DNA of 64,000 nt, taken from assembly GCA_030035585.1 (NCBI GenBank), contig CM057482.1, forward strand, positions 46,481,501 to 46,545,500, in the 5' to 3' direction. Both the position numbers and the translations under genes were made by a program. Under the pieces are notes generated by a model. That model saw nothing but the letters and a program-made list of their open reading frames with translations. It was not told where the DNA came from and did not search any database. Source of the stretch: Dugong dugon. Its lineage: Eukaryota > Chordata > Mammalia > Sirenia > Dugongidae. This document shows, piece after piece, positions 43,143-53,964 of this stretch (the stretch's first letter is position 1; the number at the start of each line of letters is the position of its first letter).

Positions 43143-44579
43143 CCTTTAATTTAAAAAAAAAAAAAAAATCCCTCTCGAAACAAGAAAATGCCTACTCAAG
43201 GGGGATTTGGTGGGATCAAGGGACACTGTTCACATGTAGGCTAGTTTCTGCCTTGCACAGAAATACACATTCTGTAGAAGTAATGACTGGGACCACAGCC
43301 CATTATAAGCTGGTGTCAAAATTTCACGCACTAATGTTAGCCACCACAGCGACCCACAACACATGTTTCACAGAATGTCCAACAGCTGAATGATCAGACT
43401 ATCACCTCTGGGCTATGGCAGTTATGAACGACACTTGCTAGTGGCTGCTGGCCTGAACCCAGGTACAGCTGCAACCTGCAGGTGACCCCCTGTGGTTACC
43501 CAAACCCCTCTTGCCCTTTGGATTGCTGAGCCTAGGCTCTCTCTGTGACATACCCAGAATTTAGTAGCAGCTATGTTGACAGGTGCTTCAGCACCTGTTG
43601 GACCAAGGACTGGCTAGTTGCATGTGACCTGGGACTGGGGATGATGAGCTGCCCTAGTCCTAAAGCTTCCTCTATAACCTGGATTCCTGCCTCCCTGCCT
43701 CAAGCCCAAATGCAGACTCCTCTGAGGATTGTGAACGCCCTGGCAGCAGCCTGAGAGCCCTTCATTGCCTAGACTAGCATTTCTCAGGTAGCTCACTGTG
43801 TAAATCCTGCAGTGACTGCTGTGGGATTGCATGGACCCTACTTTCCAGCGGGGGAGAAACAATGTGAATAAGTACCTCCAGCACACAGGAACGTGGACAT
43901 GCTACAGGATTCAGACAAGGGAAGACTCCCCTCTACTGCTCCCACAACTGCAGCTTTTGAAGGGTCCATTGATGAAGTTTTTCTACTGTTCCCCTGACCC
44001 CCATCAGTCATGGCTGCCAAGATGACTAAATATCAGTTCTGTTCCAACATCTCTGGAGGGCCCTCAGGGAACTCTCATTGATGGCCTTGCAGATGGATTC
44101 TCCCTCCCTGCACCTTCCCAGCTGTGCTATGACAAAGAAGGGTAGGCTCTGGCCTGGAACCTGGGTCTGAGAGACCCATTCAAGTAACCTTTATTGTCTT
44201 AGGATTTGATCCCTTCCAAGTGGTCCTTGGCTCCCCTGGGATTTCATTCAGCTGTGTCTTTCCCCAACTGTTTTCTGAAGGCTTTATTTTGTTATTTTTG
44301 GTGCTTTTATTGGTAACAGAAGAGTTGATATAATAAAATATGTTACCATAATAACTTTAGAGCCAAAGATACCAATTAGTGCCAAAATTATTAATCTAGT
44401 GTTTGAGTAGATGGGATTCTGGAAGCCCAGGGACCACCTGAAACTGAATGCATTGTTACCTGTGCATGATTTGGGGGGTGGGAGGGGAAGGCACAGAGCT
44501 TTCAGGTTCTTAGAGATTTCTTGAAACTCCACCCCATCCCCATACCTTGCCAAAAGTTATGAACTACTGACCTAATGCA
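43143..44579. other. Unassigned intergenic DNA
   Basis: There is about 1.4 kb with no nameable repeat and no recognised gene. Small overlapping frames near 43545-44025 lack domains. Confidence 0.5.
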
Positions 44580-45760
44580 TTCGTTTATTAAGTCAACCAA
44601 TACAGATGGAATGTTATCATGCACCAGAGATAGTATGAACAAAGCAGGCATATCCTTGCCCCCATATAGCTACGAATCTGGTGAGGGCAAATAATAAACC
44701 AATAAGCACACACAAATAATTACAAATAATAATAAGTGCTGTGAGGGAAGCAGAGTGAAATGATAGAAGATATGCTTGTTCAATGGCACTGCTCATAGCT
44801 GAGCACTGAACCTACTCAGAACAGTGGTCTGGGAATCCTATCCACTGAGGTTCAAAGTGAGACCTAAAGGATGTTTAGGAGCCAACCCTGAAAAACTTGG
44901 AGAAAAACATTCTAATAAATCTTGAGGGTTCAAAGAATTGAGCATGGGGGAGAATGGTGCTGGATGGGATTAGAGGAGTCAAGCTTATGCTATGGGTACT
45001 ATGTATGCTAGGAGTCCCTTAGATGGTGCAAACGGTTAAGAACTCAGCTACCGACTGAAAGGTTGGTGGTTTGTGTTCACCCAGAGTTGCCTCAGAAGAA
45101 AAGCCTGGTGATCTACTTCTGAAAAATCAGCCATTGAAAACTCTTTGGAGTACAACTGTACTCTGACTCACATGAGATCATCATGAGTTGCAATCAACAC
45201 CACGGCAACTGCAGAAGAACAAAAACAAAATAACAACAGACCATGTACATCAAGGTAACTGGTCTTAAGTTTTTACAAAGTGCGATGAAAGCTACTTTAA
45301 GGGACCAGGCAGAGGGTGACATGATAGCACTGATGTTTCAAGAATCTATCATGACTGCCCTAAGGAGAATAGGCTGTAAGAGAGGCAGGAGCCAGGAAAC
45401 AACTCTCCAGGCGAGAGATACTGATGACTCTGACTAGAGTGGTGGGAATGGAGATGGGAAGAAGAGGTTCAAATCAGGGCATATTTTCAAGGCAAAGTTG
45501 ATGAGACTTGATGATGGGTTGGATGGAGAGAAGAGAAAGGGAGGAATCAAGATGATATCCACATTCCTGGCTTGAAAAACTGGCTGGGTGCTGTCTTTTC
45601 CCAAGATGAGGAAGCCTAGAGGAGGGTAAGTTTGGGTTGAAAGGTAAATCAAGTTCAGTTTTTTATATATGAAGACTGAGGAAAAGTTGAGGTATAAAGT
45701 GGTCACACTGAGCAGTAGAAGAGGAAGCTTACTAAAGCAATGTAGCAGGATCGACATGAG
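44580..45760 (+). repeat. Ancient interspersed repeat, family not named, with nested AfroSINE
   Basis: Phrases at 44650-44760 (AAATAATAAACCAATAAGC) and 45395-45600 (CAACTCTCCAGGCGAGAGA, AGAAAGGGAGGAATCAAGAT, GAGGAAGCCTAGAGGAGG) are of a type seen across placental genomes. The first part resembles 17829-18185. The split by a SINE suggests one original unit. Confidence 0.45.
45011..45236 (+). mobile_element. AfroSINE (longer variant)
   Basis: The head is AGGAGTCCCTTAGATGGTGC, the body GAAAAGCCTGGTGATCTAC, and the tail CATCATGAGTTGCAATCAAC then AACAAAAACAAAATAACAAC. Confidence 0.87.
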
Positions 45761-45949
45761 TGCTGGGAACCCATTTAAGGTTTAAAACAATGAACTAAAT
45801 GTCACTCTATGTCTAGCCATTTTCAGCTACTTAGGGACAATCAACCAGCATGAAGACGATGAAGTCATGCAAAGTTAGGGTTTTGCCAACTAATTTTGAT
45901 AAAGGCAGAGTGGGGCAAAAGAACTGAGGCTATTTGCAAGGAGTAACTA

Positions 45950-46352
45950 TAATGACCACCACCCATCTGTCAGTTTGTCATACTCTGGTGGCTTACATGT
46001 TGCTATGATGCTGGAAGCTATACCGATGGCATTTCAAATACAGTTGGGTCACCCATGGTAAACAGGTTTCAGTGGAGCTTCCAGACTAAGACAGACTAGA
46101 AAGGAAGACGTGGCCATCTACTTCTGAAAATTAGCCAGTGAAAACCCTATGGATCACTAGAAAATACTGTTTGATATAGTACTGGAAGATGAGTCCCCTA
46201 GGTTAGAAGGCACTCAGAATACACAATGGCCACAGAAATGGGCTGGAGCAACCAATGGTTGTGATGATGGCACTGGACAGGGCAATATTCCATTCTGTTG
46301 TACATGGGGTCACCATGAGTTGGAGCCAACCTGACAGCAACTAACAACAACA
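45950..46352 (+). mobile_element. Non-autonomous RTE-tailed element (no tRNA head)
   Basis: It shares the body of the Gly-headed SINE (TGTTGCTATGATGCTGGAAG, GAGCTTCCAGACTAAGACAG, TGGCCATCTACTTCTG) but has extra sequence and ends like the RTE LINE (TTCTGTTGTACATGGGGTC, then AACAACAACA). This suggests a larger RTE-derived family from which the Gly-headed SINE body came. The direction of derivation is inference. Confidence 0.75.
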
Positions 46353-46427
46353 CTATAGTGATTGCTGCCGAGACTACTATGGGTTCACCATAATCCATTT
46401 TCCTCCATGCATTGGGTACCATGTAAG

Positions 46428-46482
46428 CCAGGAGTCCTTGGATGGTGCAAATGGTGAAGCACTGGGCTACTAATAACATAGC
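46428..46482 (+). mobile_element. AfroSINE head fragment
   Basis: GGAGTCCTTGGATGGTGCAA and GCACTGGGCTACTAA are present without body or tail. Confidence 0.7.
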
Positions 46483-46712
46483 TAGACTACATTTCCCAGA
46501 TTCCTGTGCAGTTAGGTGTGGCCAAGTGACTGTGTTCTACCAATGGAATGGGAGCAGACATTTTGGTGCCACTTCTAAGCCTGGTCTGTAAAAACCTTCC
46601 ATATGTGCATATGCTTTACTGTGCTCATATCCCCATTCAGTTGACTGTTCTGGTGACCTCTAGAGGAACTTTGGAAGCTACTGTTGAAGATGGTTGAATT
46701 ATAGTTAGCCTG

Positions 46713-46886
46713 TGTTCCTGGTGGTGCAGTGGTTAAGTGATATGGCTGCTAACCAAAACGTTGGCAGTTCAAATCCACCAGCCATTCCTTGAAAACCCTA
46801 TGAGGCAGTTCTACTGTGTCCTATAGGGTCACTACGAATCGGAATCAACTCGACAGCAACAGGTTTGGTTTTTTTGTTTGTTTGTT
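46713..46886 (+). mobile_element. AfroSINE (short), first of a tandem pair
   Basis: It is complete from TTCCTGGTGGTGCAGTGG to the GTTTGTTTGTTTG tail. The tail hairpin words are GAATCG and CAACTC. Confidence 0.92.
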
Positions 46887-47098
46887 TGTGTTCCTGGTGG
46901 CACAGTGGTTAAGCAACTGGCTGCCAAACAAAATGTTGGTGGTTTGAACCCACCAGCATCTCCTCGGGAGAAAGATGTGGCAGTCAGCTTCTGTAAAAGA
47001 TTTACAGTTTTGTAAACCCTATAGGGCAGTTCTACTCTGTCCTGTAGTGTCACTATGAATCAAAATTGACTCTACTGCAATGGGTTTGGTTTTTTGGA
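46887..47098 (+). mobile_element. AfroSINE (longer variant), second of a tandem pair
   Basis: It starts with TGTTCCTGGTGGCACAGTGG directly after the previous tail. It carries the extra middle segment (GGGAGAAAGATGTGGCAGTC), unlike its neighbour, so the pair arose by a second insertion, not by duplication. Confidence 0.92.
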
Positions 47099-47389
47099 TT
47101 TGCAGTTCCAGAGGCCTGTGTCCCTACCCCTCCTCTCACCACATGTACCACGCTACCTGGAACTCCCATTTAACTTGTCTTGAACCAGTCCACATTTGGA
47201 TATATTTGTTACCAAAGCCATGTCCTAACTAGTACAGTGATAGGTTATGTCATGAGGGTGAGGCAAGAGGGAATGAACAAGAGGTGGGAACTACTGGATT
47301 GGAGGGCCACATAGGGGCCCACTTCTTCAATGGAAACCACAGAGAGGTGAGTGGACCACCCAGAGTTCCATGTCTTGTTCCTGGAGCCG

Positions 47390-47572
47390 CTAGGGCAGCA
47401 CTCCTTAACTCTGGCTGCACACTAAAATTAGGACTCTTAAAAATCCTGATGCCCAGGCTGCACCCCAGGCCAGTTAAATCAGAAAATTGGGGGAGACGTG
47501 GTCCAGACATTTGTTAAAGCTCCCCAGTTAATACCAATTGCGCAGCCAGAGTTGAAAACCACACAGCTAGGA
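47390..47572 (+). mobile_element. MER5A-like hAT MITE
   Basis: Phrases AAATCCTGATGCCCAGGCTG, CACCCCAGGCCAGTTAAATC and AAAGCTCCCCAGTTAATACC, with GTTGAAAACCA near the right end, are in MER5A-type order. Confidence 0.6.
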
Positions 47573-47637
47573 TGAAAACCTAAGTCCTCTGATTCGTGGA
47601 TCCATGCCCAGTGGGGTTTTACATGCATTTTGTAACT

Positions 47638-47855
47638 GGTACGCAGCTGGTGGTTAAAGCCACCAGCTGCTAACCAAAAAGTCAGCGGTTCAAACTCACC
47701 AGCGGTTCTAGGGAAGAAAGATGTGGCAGTCTACTTGCATAAAGATTTACAGCCTTGGAAACTCTATGGGGCAGTTCTACTATGTCCTATAGGGTTGCTG
47801 TGAGTTGAAATCGACTCCAGGTAGTAGGTTTGTTTTTTGTTTTTTTGTTTTTTTG
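47638..47855 (+). mobile_element. AfroSINE (longer variant)
   Basis: The head is partly rearranged (GGTGGTTAAAGCCACCAGC). The body GGAAGAAAGATGTGGCAG and the tail GGTTGCTGTGAGTTGAAATC are clear. Confidence 0.87.
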
Positions 47856-48426
47856 GAAACCTGGAGGAGCCTCACAGCTGAGTGAGTTAACAGGGTTGCA
47901 TCCCAGCCCCTGCAGACACCAGCTCAGAAGGTGACTGTGCTTAATGACCAGATCACTTGTAGCTCTCAGGGGATGCCAACTGGTTACAGAGAATGGTGTG
48001 AACCAGCTTCTCTTTTCCCCCATCACAATATATACAGGTCAGTCTTAGGGTAAAAGACAGGAGGGGAGATTCCTGAATTGGCTAAGAGTCAACCTGAAAT
48101 AAGCTGCTTAGCCCACAATCAGGTAAAATTTATATTATCTGTTATCAGGAGGAATAAATAACAAAAAAACCAAACAACATTATGTTACGTAGCTTGAGAA
48201 ATGGGCACCTGCTCGAATGCAATTTAATCTCGAGCACTTTAAAACATTCTTGGTTATTAACTCTAGAGCTCACCATCATGGTAGAGATTCCAAGACCTGG
48301 CACATTAAAGAGGGAGCAATATTGTGCCAGTGGGTCCTCAAGCCAGACTGGCCCCGTTCAGGCAGCTGATCCTTACTAGGGAGCTACCTAAGTCCCTAAC
48401 TCTAGTTCACTAGCTTACAGGTATAA
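47856..48426. other. Unassigned DNA
   Basis: I see no gene or nameable element. Confidence 0.5.
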
Positions 48427-48578
48427 CCCATTGCCGTCGAGTCGATTCTGGCTCATAGCAACCCTATAGGACAAAGTAGAACTGTCTCATAGGGTTTCCA
48501 AGGAGCAGCTAGTGGGTTAAATCTGCCGACCTTTAGGTTAGCAGCCATAGCTCTTGACCACTGTGCCACCAGGGCAAG
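48427..48578 (-). mobile_element. AfroSINE (short), antisense
   Basis: The plus strand runs from CATTGCCGTCGAGTCGATTC through GGTTTCCAAGGAGCAGCTAG to CCACTGTGCCACCAGGGC. Confidence 0.93.
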
Positions 48579-48783
48579 GAACTCCACTGAATTTAATAGA
48601 TAATTTAAAATCATTCTTTAAAATTACAGACAAATCAATTTTCAGTAAAATGGCTTATATATGAGCCTTCAGAGATGAGCAGTGCCATTGAACAAGCATT
48701 AGTAGAACAAGTCTTGCTGTTATGATTATGGTTACTATTATCCTTTAATGTATTAGTGTTTTTGAGTGTCTACTATAAGCAAA

Positions 48784-48922
48784 GGAGCCCTGGTGGTGCA
48801 GTGGTTAACAGCTTGGTTGCTAAACAAAAGGTCAGCAGTTCAAATCCACCAGTTGCTACTTGGAAACCCTATGGGGCAGTTCTACTCTGTCCTACAGGAA
48901 TCAACTCAACAGCAATGGGTTT
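48784..48922 (+). mobile_element. AfroSINE (short) with perfect 13-bp TSD
   Basis: TACTATAAGCAAA lies at 48771-48783 and 48923-48935. The head and body are well preserved. The tail lacks about 20 bases between TCTGTCCTACAGG and AATCAACTC, which removes the left arm of the conserved hairpin; the loss could predate or postdate insertion. Confidence 0.95.
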
Positions 48923-49257
48923 TACTATAAGCAAAAAGCATTATAGTTAATCCCTAACAGATTAAGAATAACATTTTAGTGGAATGAGATGAACTGGATT
49001 ATAAAATTTTTAGTAGAAGCAGGGTATTAAGATTTTACTACATACCACATTTTCTACAAAAAAAAGTTCCACATATTCTACAATAAAGAAAATGAGTGAG
49101 TGAGCATAGTTGTTTCAACAATCAATGTAAAATTCTGCTGATCTTCCACAACAAAAAATTGACTTTCATCAATTTTGCTTTAAATGGCTCATACTTCAAT
49201 TTTGATGCTTGTTTCATAATAAAAGCTATAATTATAAATGAACAAATGAAAAGATAT

Positions 49258-49863
49258 TGTCTTAGGCTGGGTTCTCTAGAGAAGCAAAACCAGTAAAGTG
49301 TATAAATATATATATAGAGAGATTTATATCAAGGAAAACAGCTCATGCGATTCTAGAGGCTAGAATGTCCCAAGTCCATGGATCAAGGTAGAAGCCTCTC
49401 CCAATTCACGCAGCCACAGAAGCTGGCAAGCCCAAGATCAGCAGTTCAGAGATCAGGGCTCCCACTCACAGGCTGTGAAGGTTGACGAATTCCAAGATCG
49501 GCAGGCAAGATCGCAAGGTTTCTTCTGATTCACGTAGCTACAGGGGCTGGCGAACCCAAGATCGGCAGTTCAGAGAGCAGGGCTCCGCTCATGGGCTGTG
49601 AAGATCGATGAATTCCAAGGTGAGCAGATAAGCTGACAGCTCGAGTCCCAGGAACCAGAGGTGAGATGACAGGAGGCAGCCACAGGATCCAGAGTGAGCA
49701 AATAGCCAGAACGTCTGCTTATATTCACATGCAGGCCACACCTCCAAGGAAGCTCCCTTTCATTTATCTGGTTACTCACAGTATATTCAATCATGGGAGT
49801 GATCACATATAAACACTGAGAATCATGGCCCAGCCAAGTTGACACACAATCTTAACCATCACA
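49258..49863 (+). mobile_element. LTR with imperfect 5-bp TSD and internal duplication
   Basis: It starts TGTCTTAGGCTGGGTTCTC and ends TTAACCATCACA. The flanks are GATAT (49253-49257) and GATGT (49864-49868). The segment beginning ATTCACGCAGCCACAG at 49404 is repeated at 49528 (ATTCACGTAGCTACAG), giving a 124-base period over about 95 matched bases. It lies in the 3' flank of the hAT-like pseudogene. The ERV class is not assigned. Confidence 0.7.
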
Positions 49864-51104
49864 GATGTCATAAAATAAATATTAATGATCAGAAAGCAAA
49901 TATTACAACAAATTGCTACATTTTATTTTTAGATAGATCTTTCATCTCTAACACATTATGATTAAAAACATTTCTTTCTATTCTTTGCTCTTATAAATTC
50001 TTCAAAGATTTCATCACAGTTAAGCTGCTGAACAATGCCTACTTCCATGCATAACAAGGATAATGAGTCTTTCTTGAATCCTTGCTGTACGCTTAGGGTT
50101 TTTGAGTCTCTTCGGGGGTGTATATGGGCATTCTGTTGTGCAGTCTGTGATCATTAAAGTTAGGAACATGCAAAACCAACTTCAACATTGGGAAATATAC
50201 GTTGTATTTTATCTTCTGTTATGTAATCATACATGCCTACACGAGTAAAATTTGTCTTTCCTGAATCTGTAAACTTAGTTCTTATGCAAGAATGAAATTA
50301 TTGTACTTCTCCGTAATGGTTCGTATTTAAGTAATTGAGATAAAACTGCACTAATTTCTTAAATCCTTCATGCATTCTTCATCAGGTATACCAACATTGA
50401 TTAAGAAGGAAAATCTATTTGGAAGAACTTCATACACTTTTGTCCTCCTTTTCGTGCAAGCTTCAAGTGTGTCAATGATGGTGTAGTATGTGGTTATGCA
50501 AAATTGATCTCTGGCACTCAATACTTCTGGAGCTCTTCTGTCATTTACTTATCTTTCTAATGCTTCTGCAAAGCTGAACTACTTGATAATCAGTATTTGG
50601 CAGTATTTGTTTTGTTGTGTTTTCAAAATCTTCTCTTAAAGTATGTAAATACCCTGTTAATGGCTGGTAGAGATCTGCACACGTCTTTAAATTTATTTCT
50701 GAATTTTGGAGAGCTTGACTCATCTGATGAAAATACTGCAAAATATTATTCCACATAACTAACATAAATACATCGTCTAGTGTTTGCATTTTGTTGGTGA
50801 TGTTTTCAGCTTCTCTTTTGGTATCTCCTTTTCATGTATGGTCTTCAGCAATACTTTCTAAGGCATCTAGAATCTGAGTGTATGATTCCAGGATTGCACT
50901 TGTTGCTACAGCATGTGCTTCCCAACGTGTATTAGAAAGACATTTTAATACTCAACCATTGCCTAAATATGTGTTAAAAAAAAACAGCCCATTGGTGAGT
51001 AGAGGTGGCAAAAAACGTATAGCGTAATGGAAGAGTAGAAAAAAAAATCAACTGCTTCCAAACAACATTCTACAGCACTATGTCCTACAAGACTAAGTGA
51101 ATGC

Positions 51105-52078
51105 TGTACAACCAAACCCTGACAGGATTTGGTTCCTTAGTTTGGAGATTTAGGGTCATAGTTTCATGGAACCTTCCAGTTAATTGGCCTGATAATGTGT
51201 TCAGTGCTTCTGTTCTACCTCCTAGTTCATTGTGTAGTACCTTGGGTCTTAAAAGCTTGCAAGTGCCATCCAAGGTACAACAATTGGTCTCTATTCACCT
51301 GGAGCAACAGAGGAAGAAAGAGAATCTAGACTAGGGGTAGGATATGGAATGTGTGGCTAGTTGCCTCCATGAACAACTGCCTCCTTTGCCATGAGACCAG
51401 AAGAACTGGATGGTGCCTGGTTACCATTACTGAACATCTTGATCGAATATTCCGTAGAAGAATCCTGCTAAAAAGATGGGAAATGCAGACCAGAATTTCA
51501 AATTCTCATGGACTCTAGATATTTTGGAGCCATGGGGGTTGGATGAACCCCTGAAACTATTGCCCTGAGATAATCTTTAAAACTTAAACTAAAAATATCC
51601 CCTGAAGTCATCTTAAAACCAAACAATAGTTTAGCTTAGCTACTAAAAAAAAGTCCGCCTTGAGCATTATCGGTCTTTTAAAAACTATATGTATGGGATC
51701 CGTTTGACAATAGCAACTCAGAAGATTAGGTAGGGGCAGAGTGTTTATGTTAATGAGAGAGGAACAACTCAGAAACGGACAGTGAGAATGGTTGTGCAAC
51801 TTGAAGAATGTTATCAATGTCACTATATTGTACATGTAGAAACCTGAATTATTGCACATTTTGCTTTGTATATTCTCAACAACAACACAGTAAATAAAAT
51901 TTAGAAGGATTAAAAAAAAGAACTTATGGAACAACCAGGATGGGATTAATAAGACTGTTGACACGTTGTGAAAAATGTAATCAATGTCACTGAATAATTT
52001 ATGTAGAAACTATTAAATGGGGACCTAATTTGATGTGTAAATTCTCACCAAAAACACAATAAAATATTATTTAAAAAA
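51105..52078 (+). mobile_element. L1 3' end insertion in the hAT-like remnant, 16-bp TSD
   Basis: AAGACTAAGTGAATGC (51089-51104) and AAGATTAAGTGAATGC (52079-52094) flank it, with one mismatch. The insert contains an L1 3' UTR to about 51915 (ending AAATAAAATTTAG plus A-rich) and then a second L1 3' terminus to 52078, with its own AATAAA-type end and A-run. The L1 subfamily resembles 28340-30165. Confidence 0.85.
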
Positions 52079-52223
52079 AAGATTAAGTGAATGCACACCA
52101 CATAGTATGAAAATGGCATATTCATTATGTTCTTAAATTTTCTGTTGAATGCCTTTATAACACGCTGACATATTGGCAGCATTGTCACAGGACTGGCCTC
52201 TGCACTTAGAAAAATCAATTTTG

Positions 52224-52460
52224 TTTTAGCTCAAGTAGATACATGAGTCTAAGTGGGTAGCTCCTGTCTGGAGGCAAAATGAGAAGGCAGAAACGAACAG
52301 GAGCTTGTTGAATGGACAGGGTAAATGTGAGGTGGAAAGGAGGAGTGTGCTGTCACAGTCTAGGGAGAGCAACTAGGGTCACATAACAATGTGTGTATAA
52401 ATTTTTGTATGAGAAACTTGAACTGTAAACTTTCACTTAAAGCTCAATAAAGGAGAAAAA
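52224..52460 (+). mobile_element. L1 3' end (237 bases) with perfect 16-bp TSD
   Basis: AGAAAAATCAATTTTG lies at 52208-52223 and 52461-52476. The insert has L1 3'-end phrases (GGAGTGTGCTGTCACA, ATAAATTTTTGTATGAGAAA, AACTTTCACTTAAAGC) and a short A-rich end. It splits the hAT-like coding remnant. Confidence 0.92.
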
Positions 52461-52870
52461 AGAAAAATCAATTTTGCAAACTTCACTTAAATAGTGAAGT
52501 ACTTGATTTTAAGTTTCTTTACTGGTGTGACTTTTTAAGTTAGTGAATATGATAAATGGCTCGACAGGTTTTCCATCTGTTGGAAATGTGTATCTTAAAA
52601 CAATATTCAGCTGATCTGTATGTTATAATGACAGAAACACACTCCTTGTTGCAAAACAGAAACATATTTTGCAGGATAAATAAATATTGAATGTTGAGTC
52701 CCCTTAATGTGCCTAATACCTTGTTTATTAGCATACAGGGAGTACTATTAAGCTCTGTGTCCCTCGAAACAGACAACAAAAAACAAAACTCACTTGATAC
52801 ATAAACTAAAACTTTCCATGTCCGATAAATGTTATTATTTCCAGTATTTTTTGACGTTTGCTACGTTAGT

Positions 52871-53734
52871 ATCACACTAAATTATTACTCATGTTAGTAT
52901 TATATTAAATGTATGCCGGATTGCAACTACATGTATGCCAAACATATTTTAAAGTTATAAGTATTATTGTTTACAAAACTTAGGACATAACTCTCCACGT
53001 AAATGCTATACAGTTAAAAAGTAACTTGATTAAATTCATTGCAATGGTCGACTTATTAGAGTTCCCTCAATTTTGCTTATCGTTGGGACTAGAGTTCCTA
53101 TCGGCTGTTTGCCAGGACATGTGCAAGAGCATGCCCTTGTGTTTGTATCATGGCAAAGAGCATTGCTGGCTGGCCCTCCTGGCTGGTGTTGCTGGATCAG
53201 CAGATGTGGATCCACAAGAAGGTTCTCTCAGAATGGATCAGAGACCTGTCATCTATTAATATAATCCATCCTTGCCCAGTAATCATTCATGTTGGATCCA
53301 GTTGCACATATGATGAAAATGGCAAGAGTTAGACTCGACAGCCCACCACCACCGCTTGTTTATTAGAAAGAAATAGTATATTCCCAAGGGACTCACTGAG
53401 ATAAGGAGATTCAATTACACAGGAGGGGACTGTAGGAGACAGATGTCAAAAAAGGTGGTGAAGCAGTGAGGGCCTCGTATTTTAAATAACTTTGTTCCTG
53501 GGTACTCTTATGACCTTGTGTGAACTTTCTTTCCATCTGGCATATTCTCACCCACTGGAGCTGGTATCAGTTTCATTTAGTGCTCTGCCAGTTACCTTCC
53601 ACTGTGGCGCTCACTTTTCCTTGTGTGGTATCTGCTTGGTATCTGTGGGTCTTTGCTTTAGATAACTGGTGCCTCTGTTTTGTTGATGCCCTAACAACTG
53701 CTTACCTTGCTTATTGAGTAATTAATTCATCCCT
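52871..53734. other. Unassigned DNA
   Basis: Three overlapping frames of 60-77 codons at 53026-53332 compete in the same stretch and show no domain. No repeat is recognised. Confidence 0.5.
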
Positions 53735-53912
53735 GGCCAGACCTTCCTTCTTAGTCTAGAAGCTCCATTGAAACCTGTTAAGCATCACAGCAACACGTAA
53801 GCCCCCACTGATAGACAGGTGGTGTCTGTACATGAGGTGCATTGTCCAGCATTTGAACCTGGATCTCCCAGATGGAAGGTGAGAATTCTACCACTGAACC
53901 ACCAATTATATA
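53735..53912 (-). mobile_element. tRNA-Gly-headed SINE, antisense
   Basis: The plus strand shows the body complement (TTAGTCTAGAAGCTCCATTG, CATCACAGCAACACGTAAGC) and the head complement (TGAACCTGGATCTCCCAG, GGTGAGAATTCTACCACTG). It is followed by a TA/GATA-type simple repeat at 53911-53960. Confidence 0.85.
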
Positions 53913-53964
53913 TATATACATATAGATATAGATACATACATATGTATATGTCCTAACACAAATG

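Larger units (their letters stand above)
46483..47250 (+). repeat. Ancient LTR-like repeat with two nested AfroSINEs
   Basis: The start (AGACTACATTTCCCAGATTC, AGTTAGGTGTGGCCAAGTGA) is a common placental repeat phrase. Its continuation after the SINEs (CAGAGGCCTGTGTCCCT-like text from 47110) suggests one split unit. I cannot name the family. Confidence 0.45.
49960..52870 (-). pseudogene. hAT-superfamily transposase-like gene remnant
   Basis: Translated on the minus strand, blocks follow the order of hAT transposases and hAT-derived host genes such as ZMYM-type proteins. Near 52600-52540 lies a region resembling the DQL...RY segment. At about 52190-52150 is SCDNAANMSACYKG, the conserved segment around the second catalytic Asp of the RNase-H fold, then HSL at the L1 break. 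Near 50930 is an SNTRWEAHA-type block. 50541-50789 is an open frame with WNNILQYFHQMSQALQ and LRED. Near 50000-49970 is a C-terminal dimerisation-like QQLNCDEIFEEF. Frameshifts, stops and two L1 insertions (51105-52078 and 52224-52460) inactivate it. I saw no terminal inverted repeats, so it may be an old transposon or a dead retrocopy of a domesticated gene. Confidence 0.75.

Noticed and set aside
53026..53332. Short gene with three candidate frames
   Set aside because: Three overlapping frames compete in the same 300 bases, none has a recognised domain, and there is no promoter or splice context.
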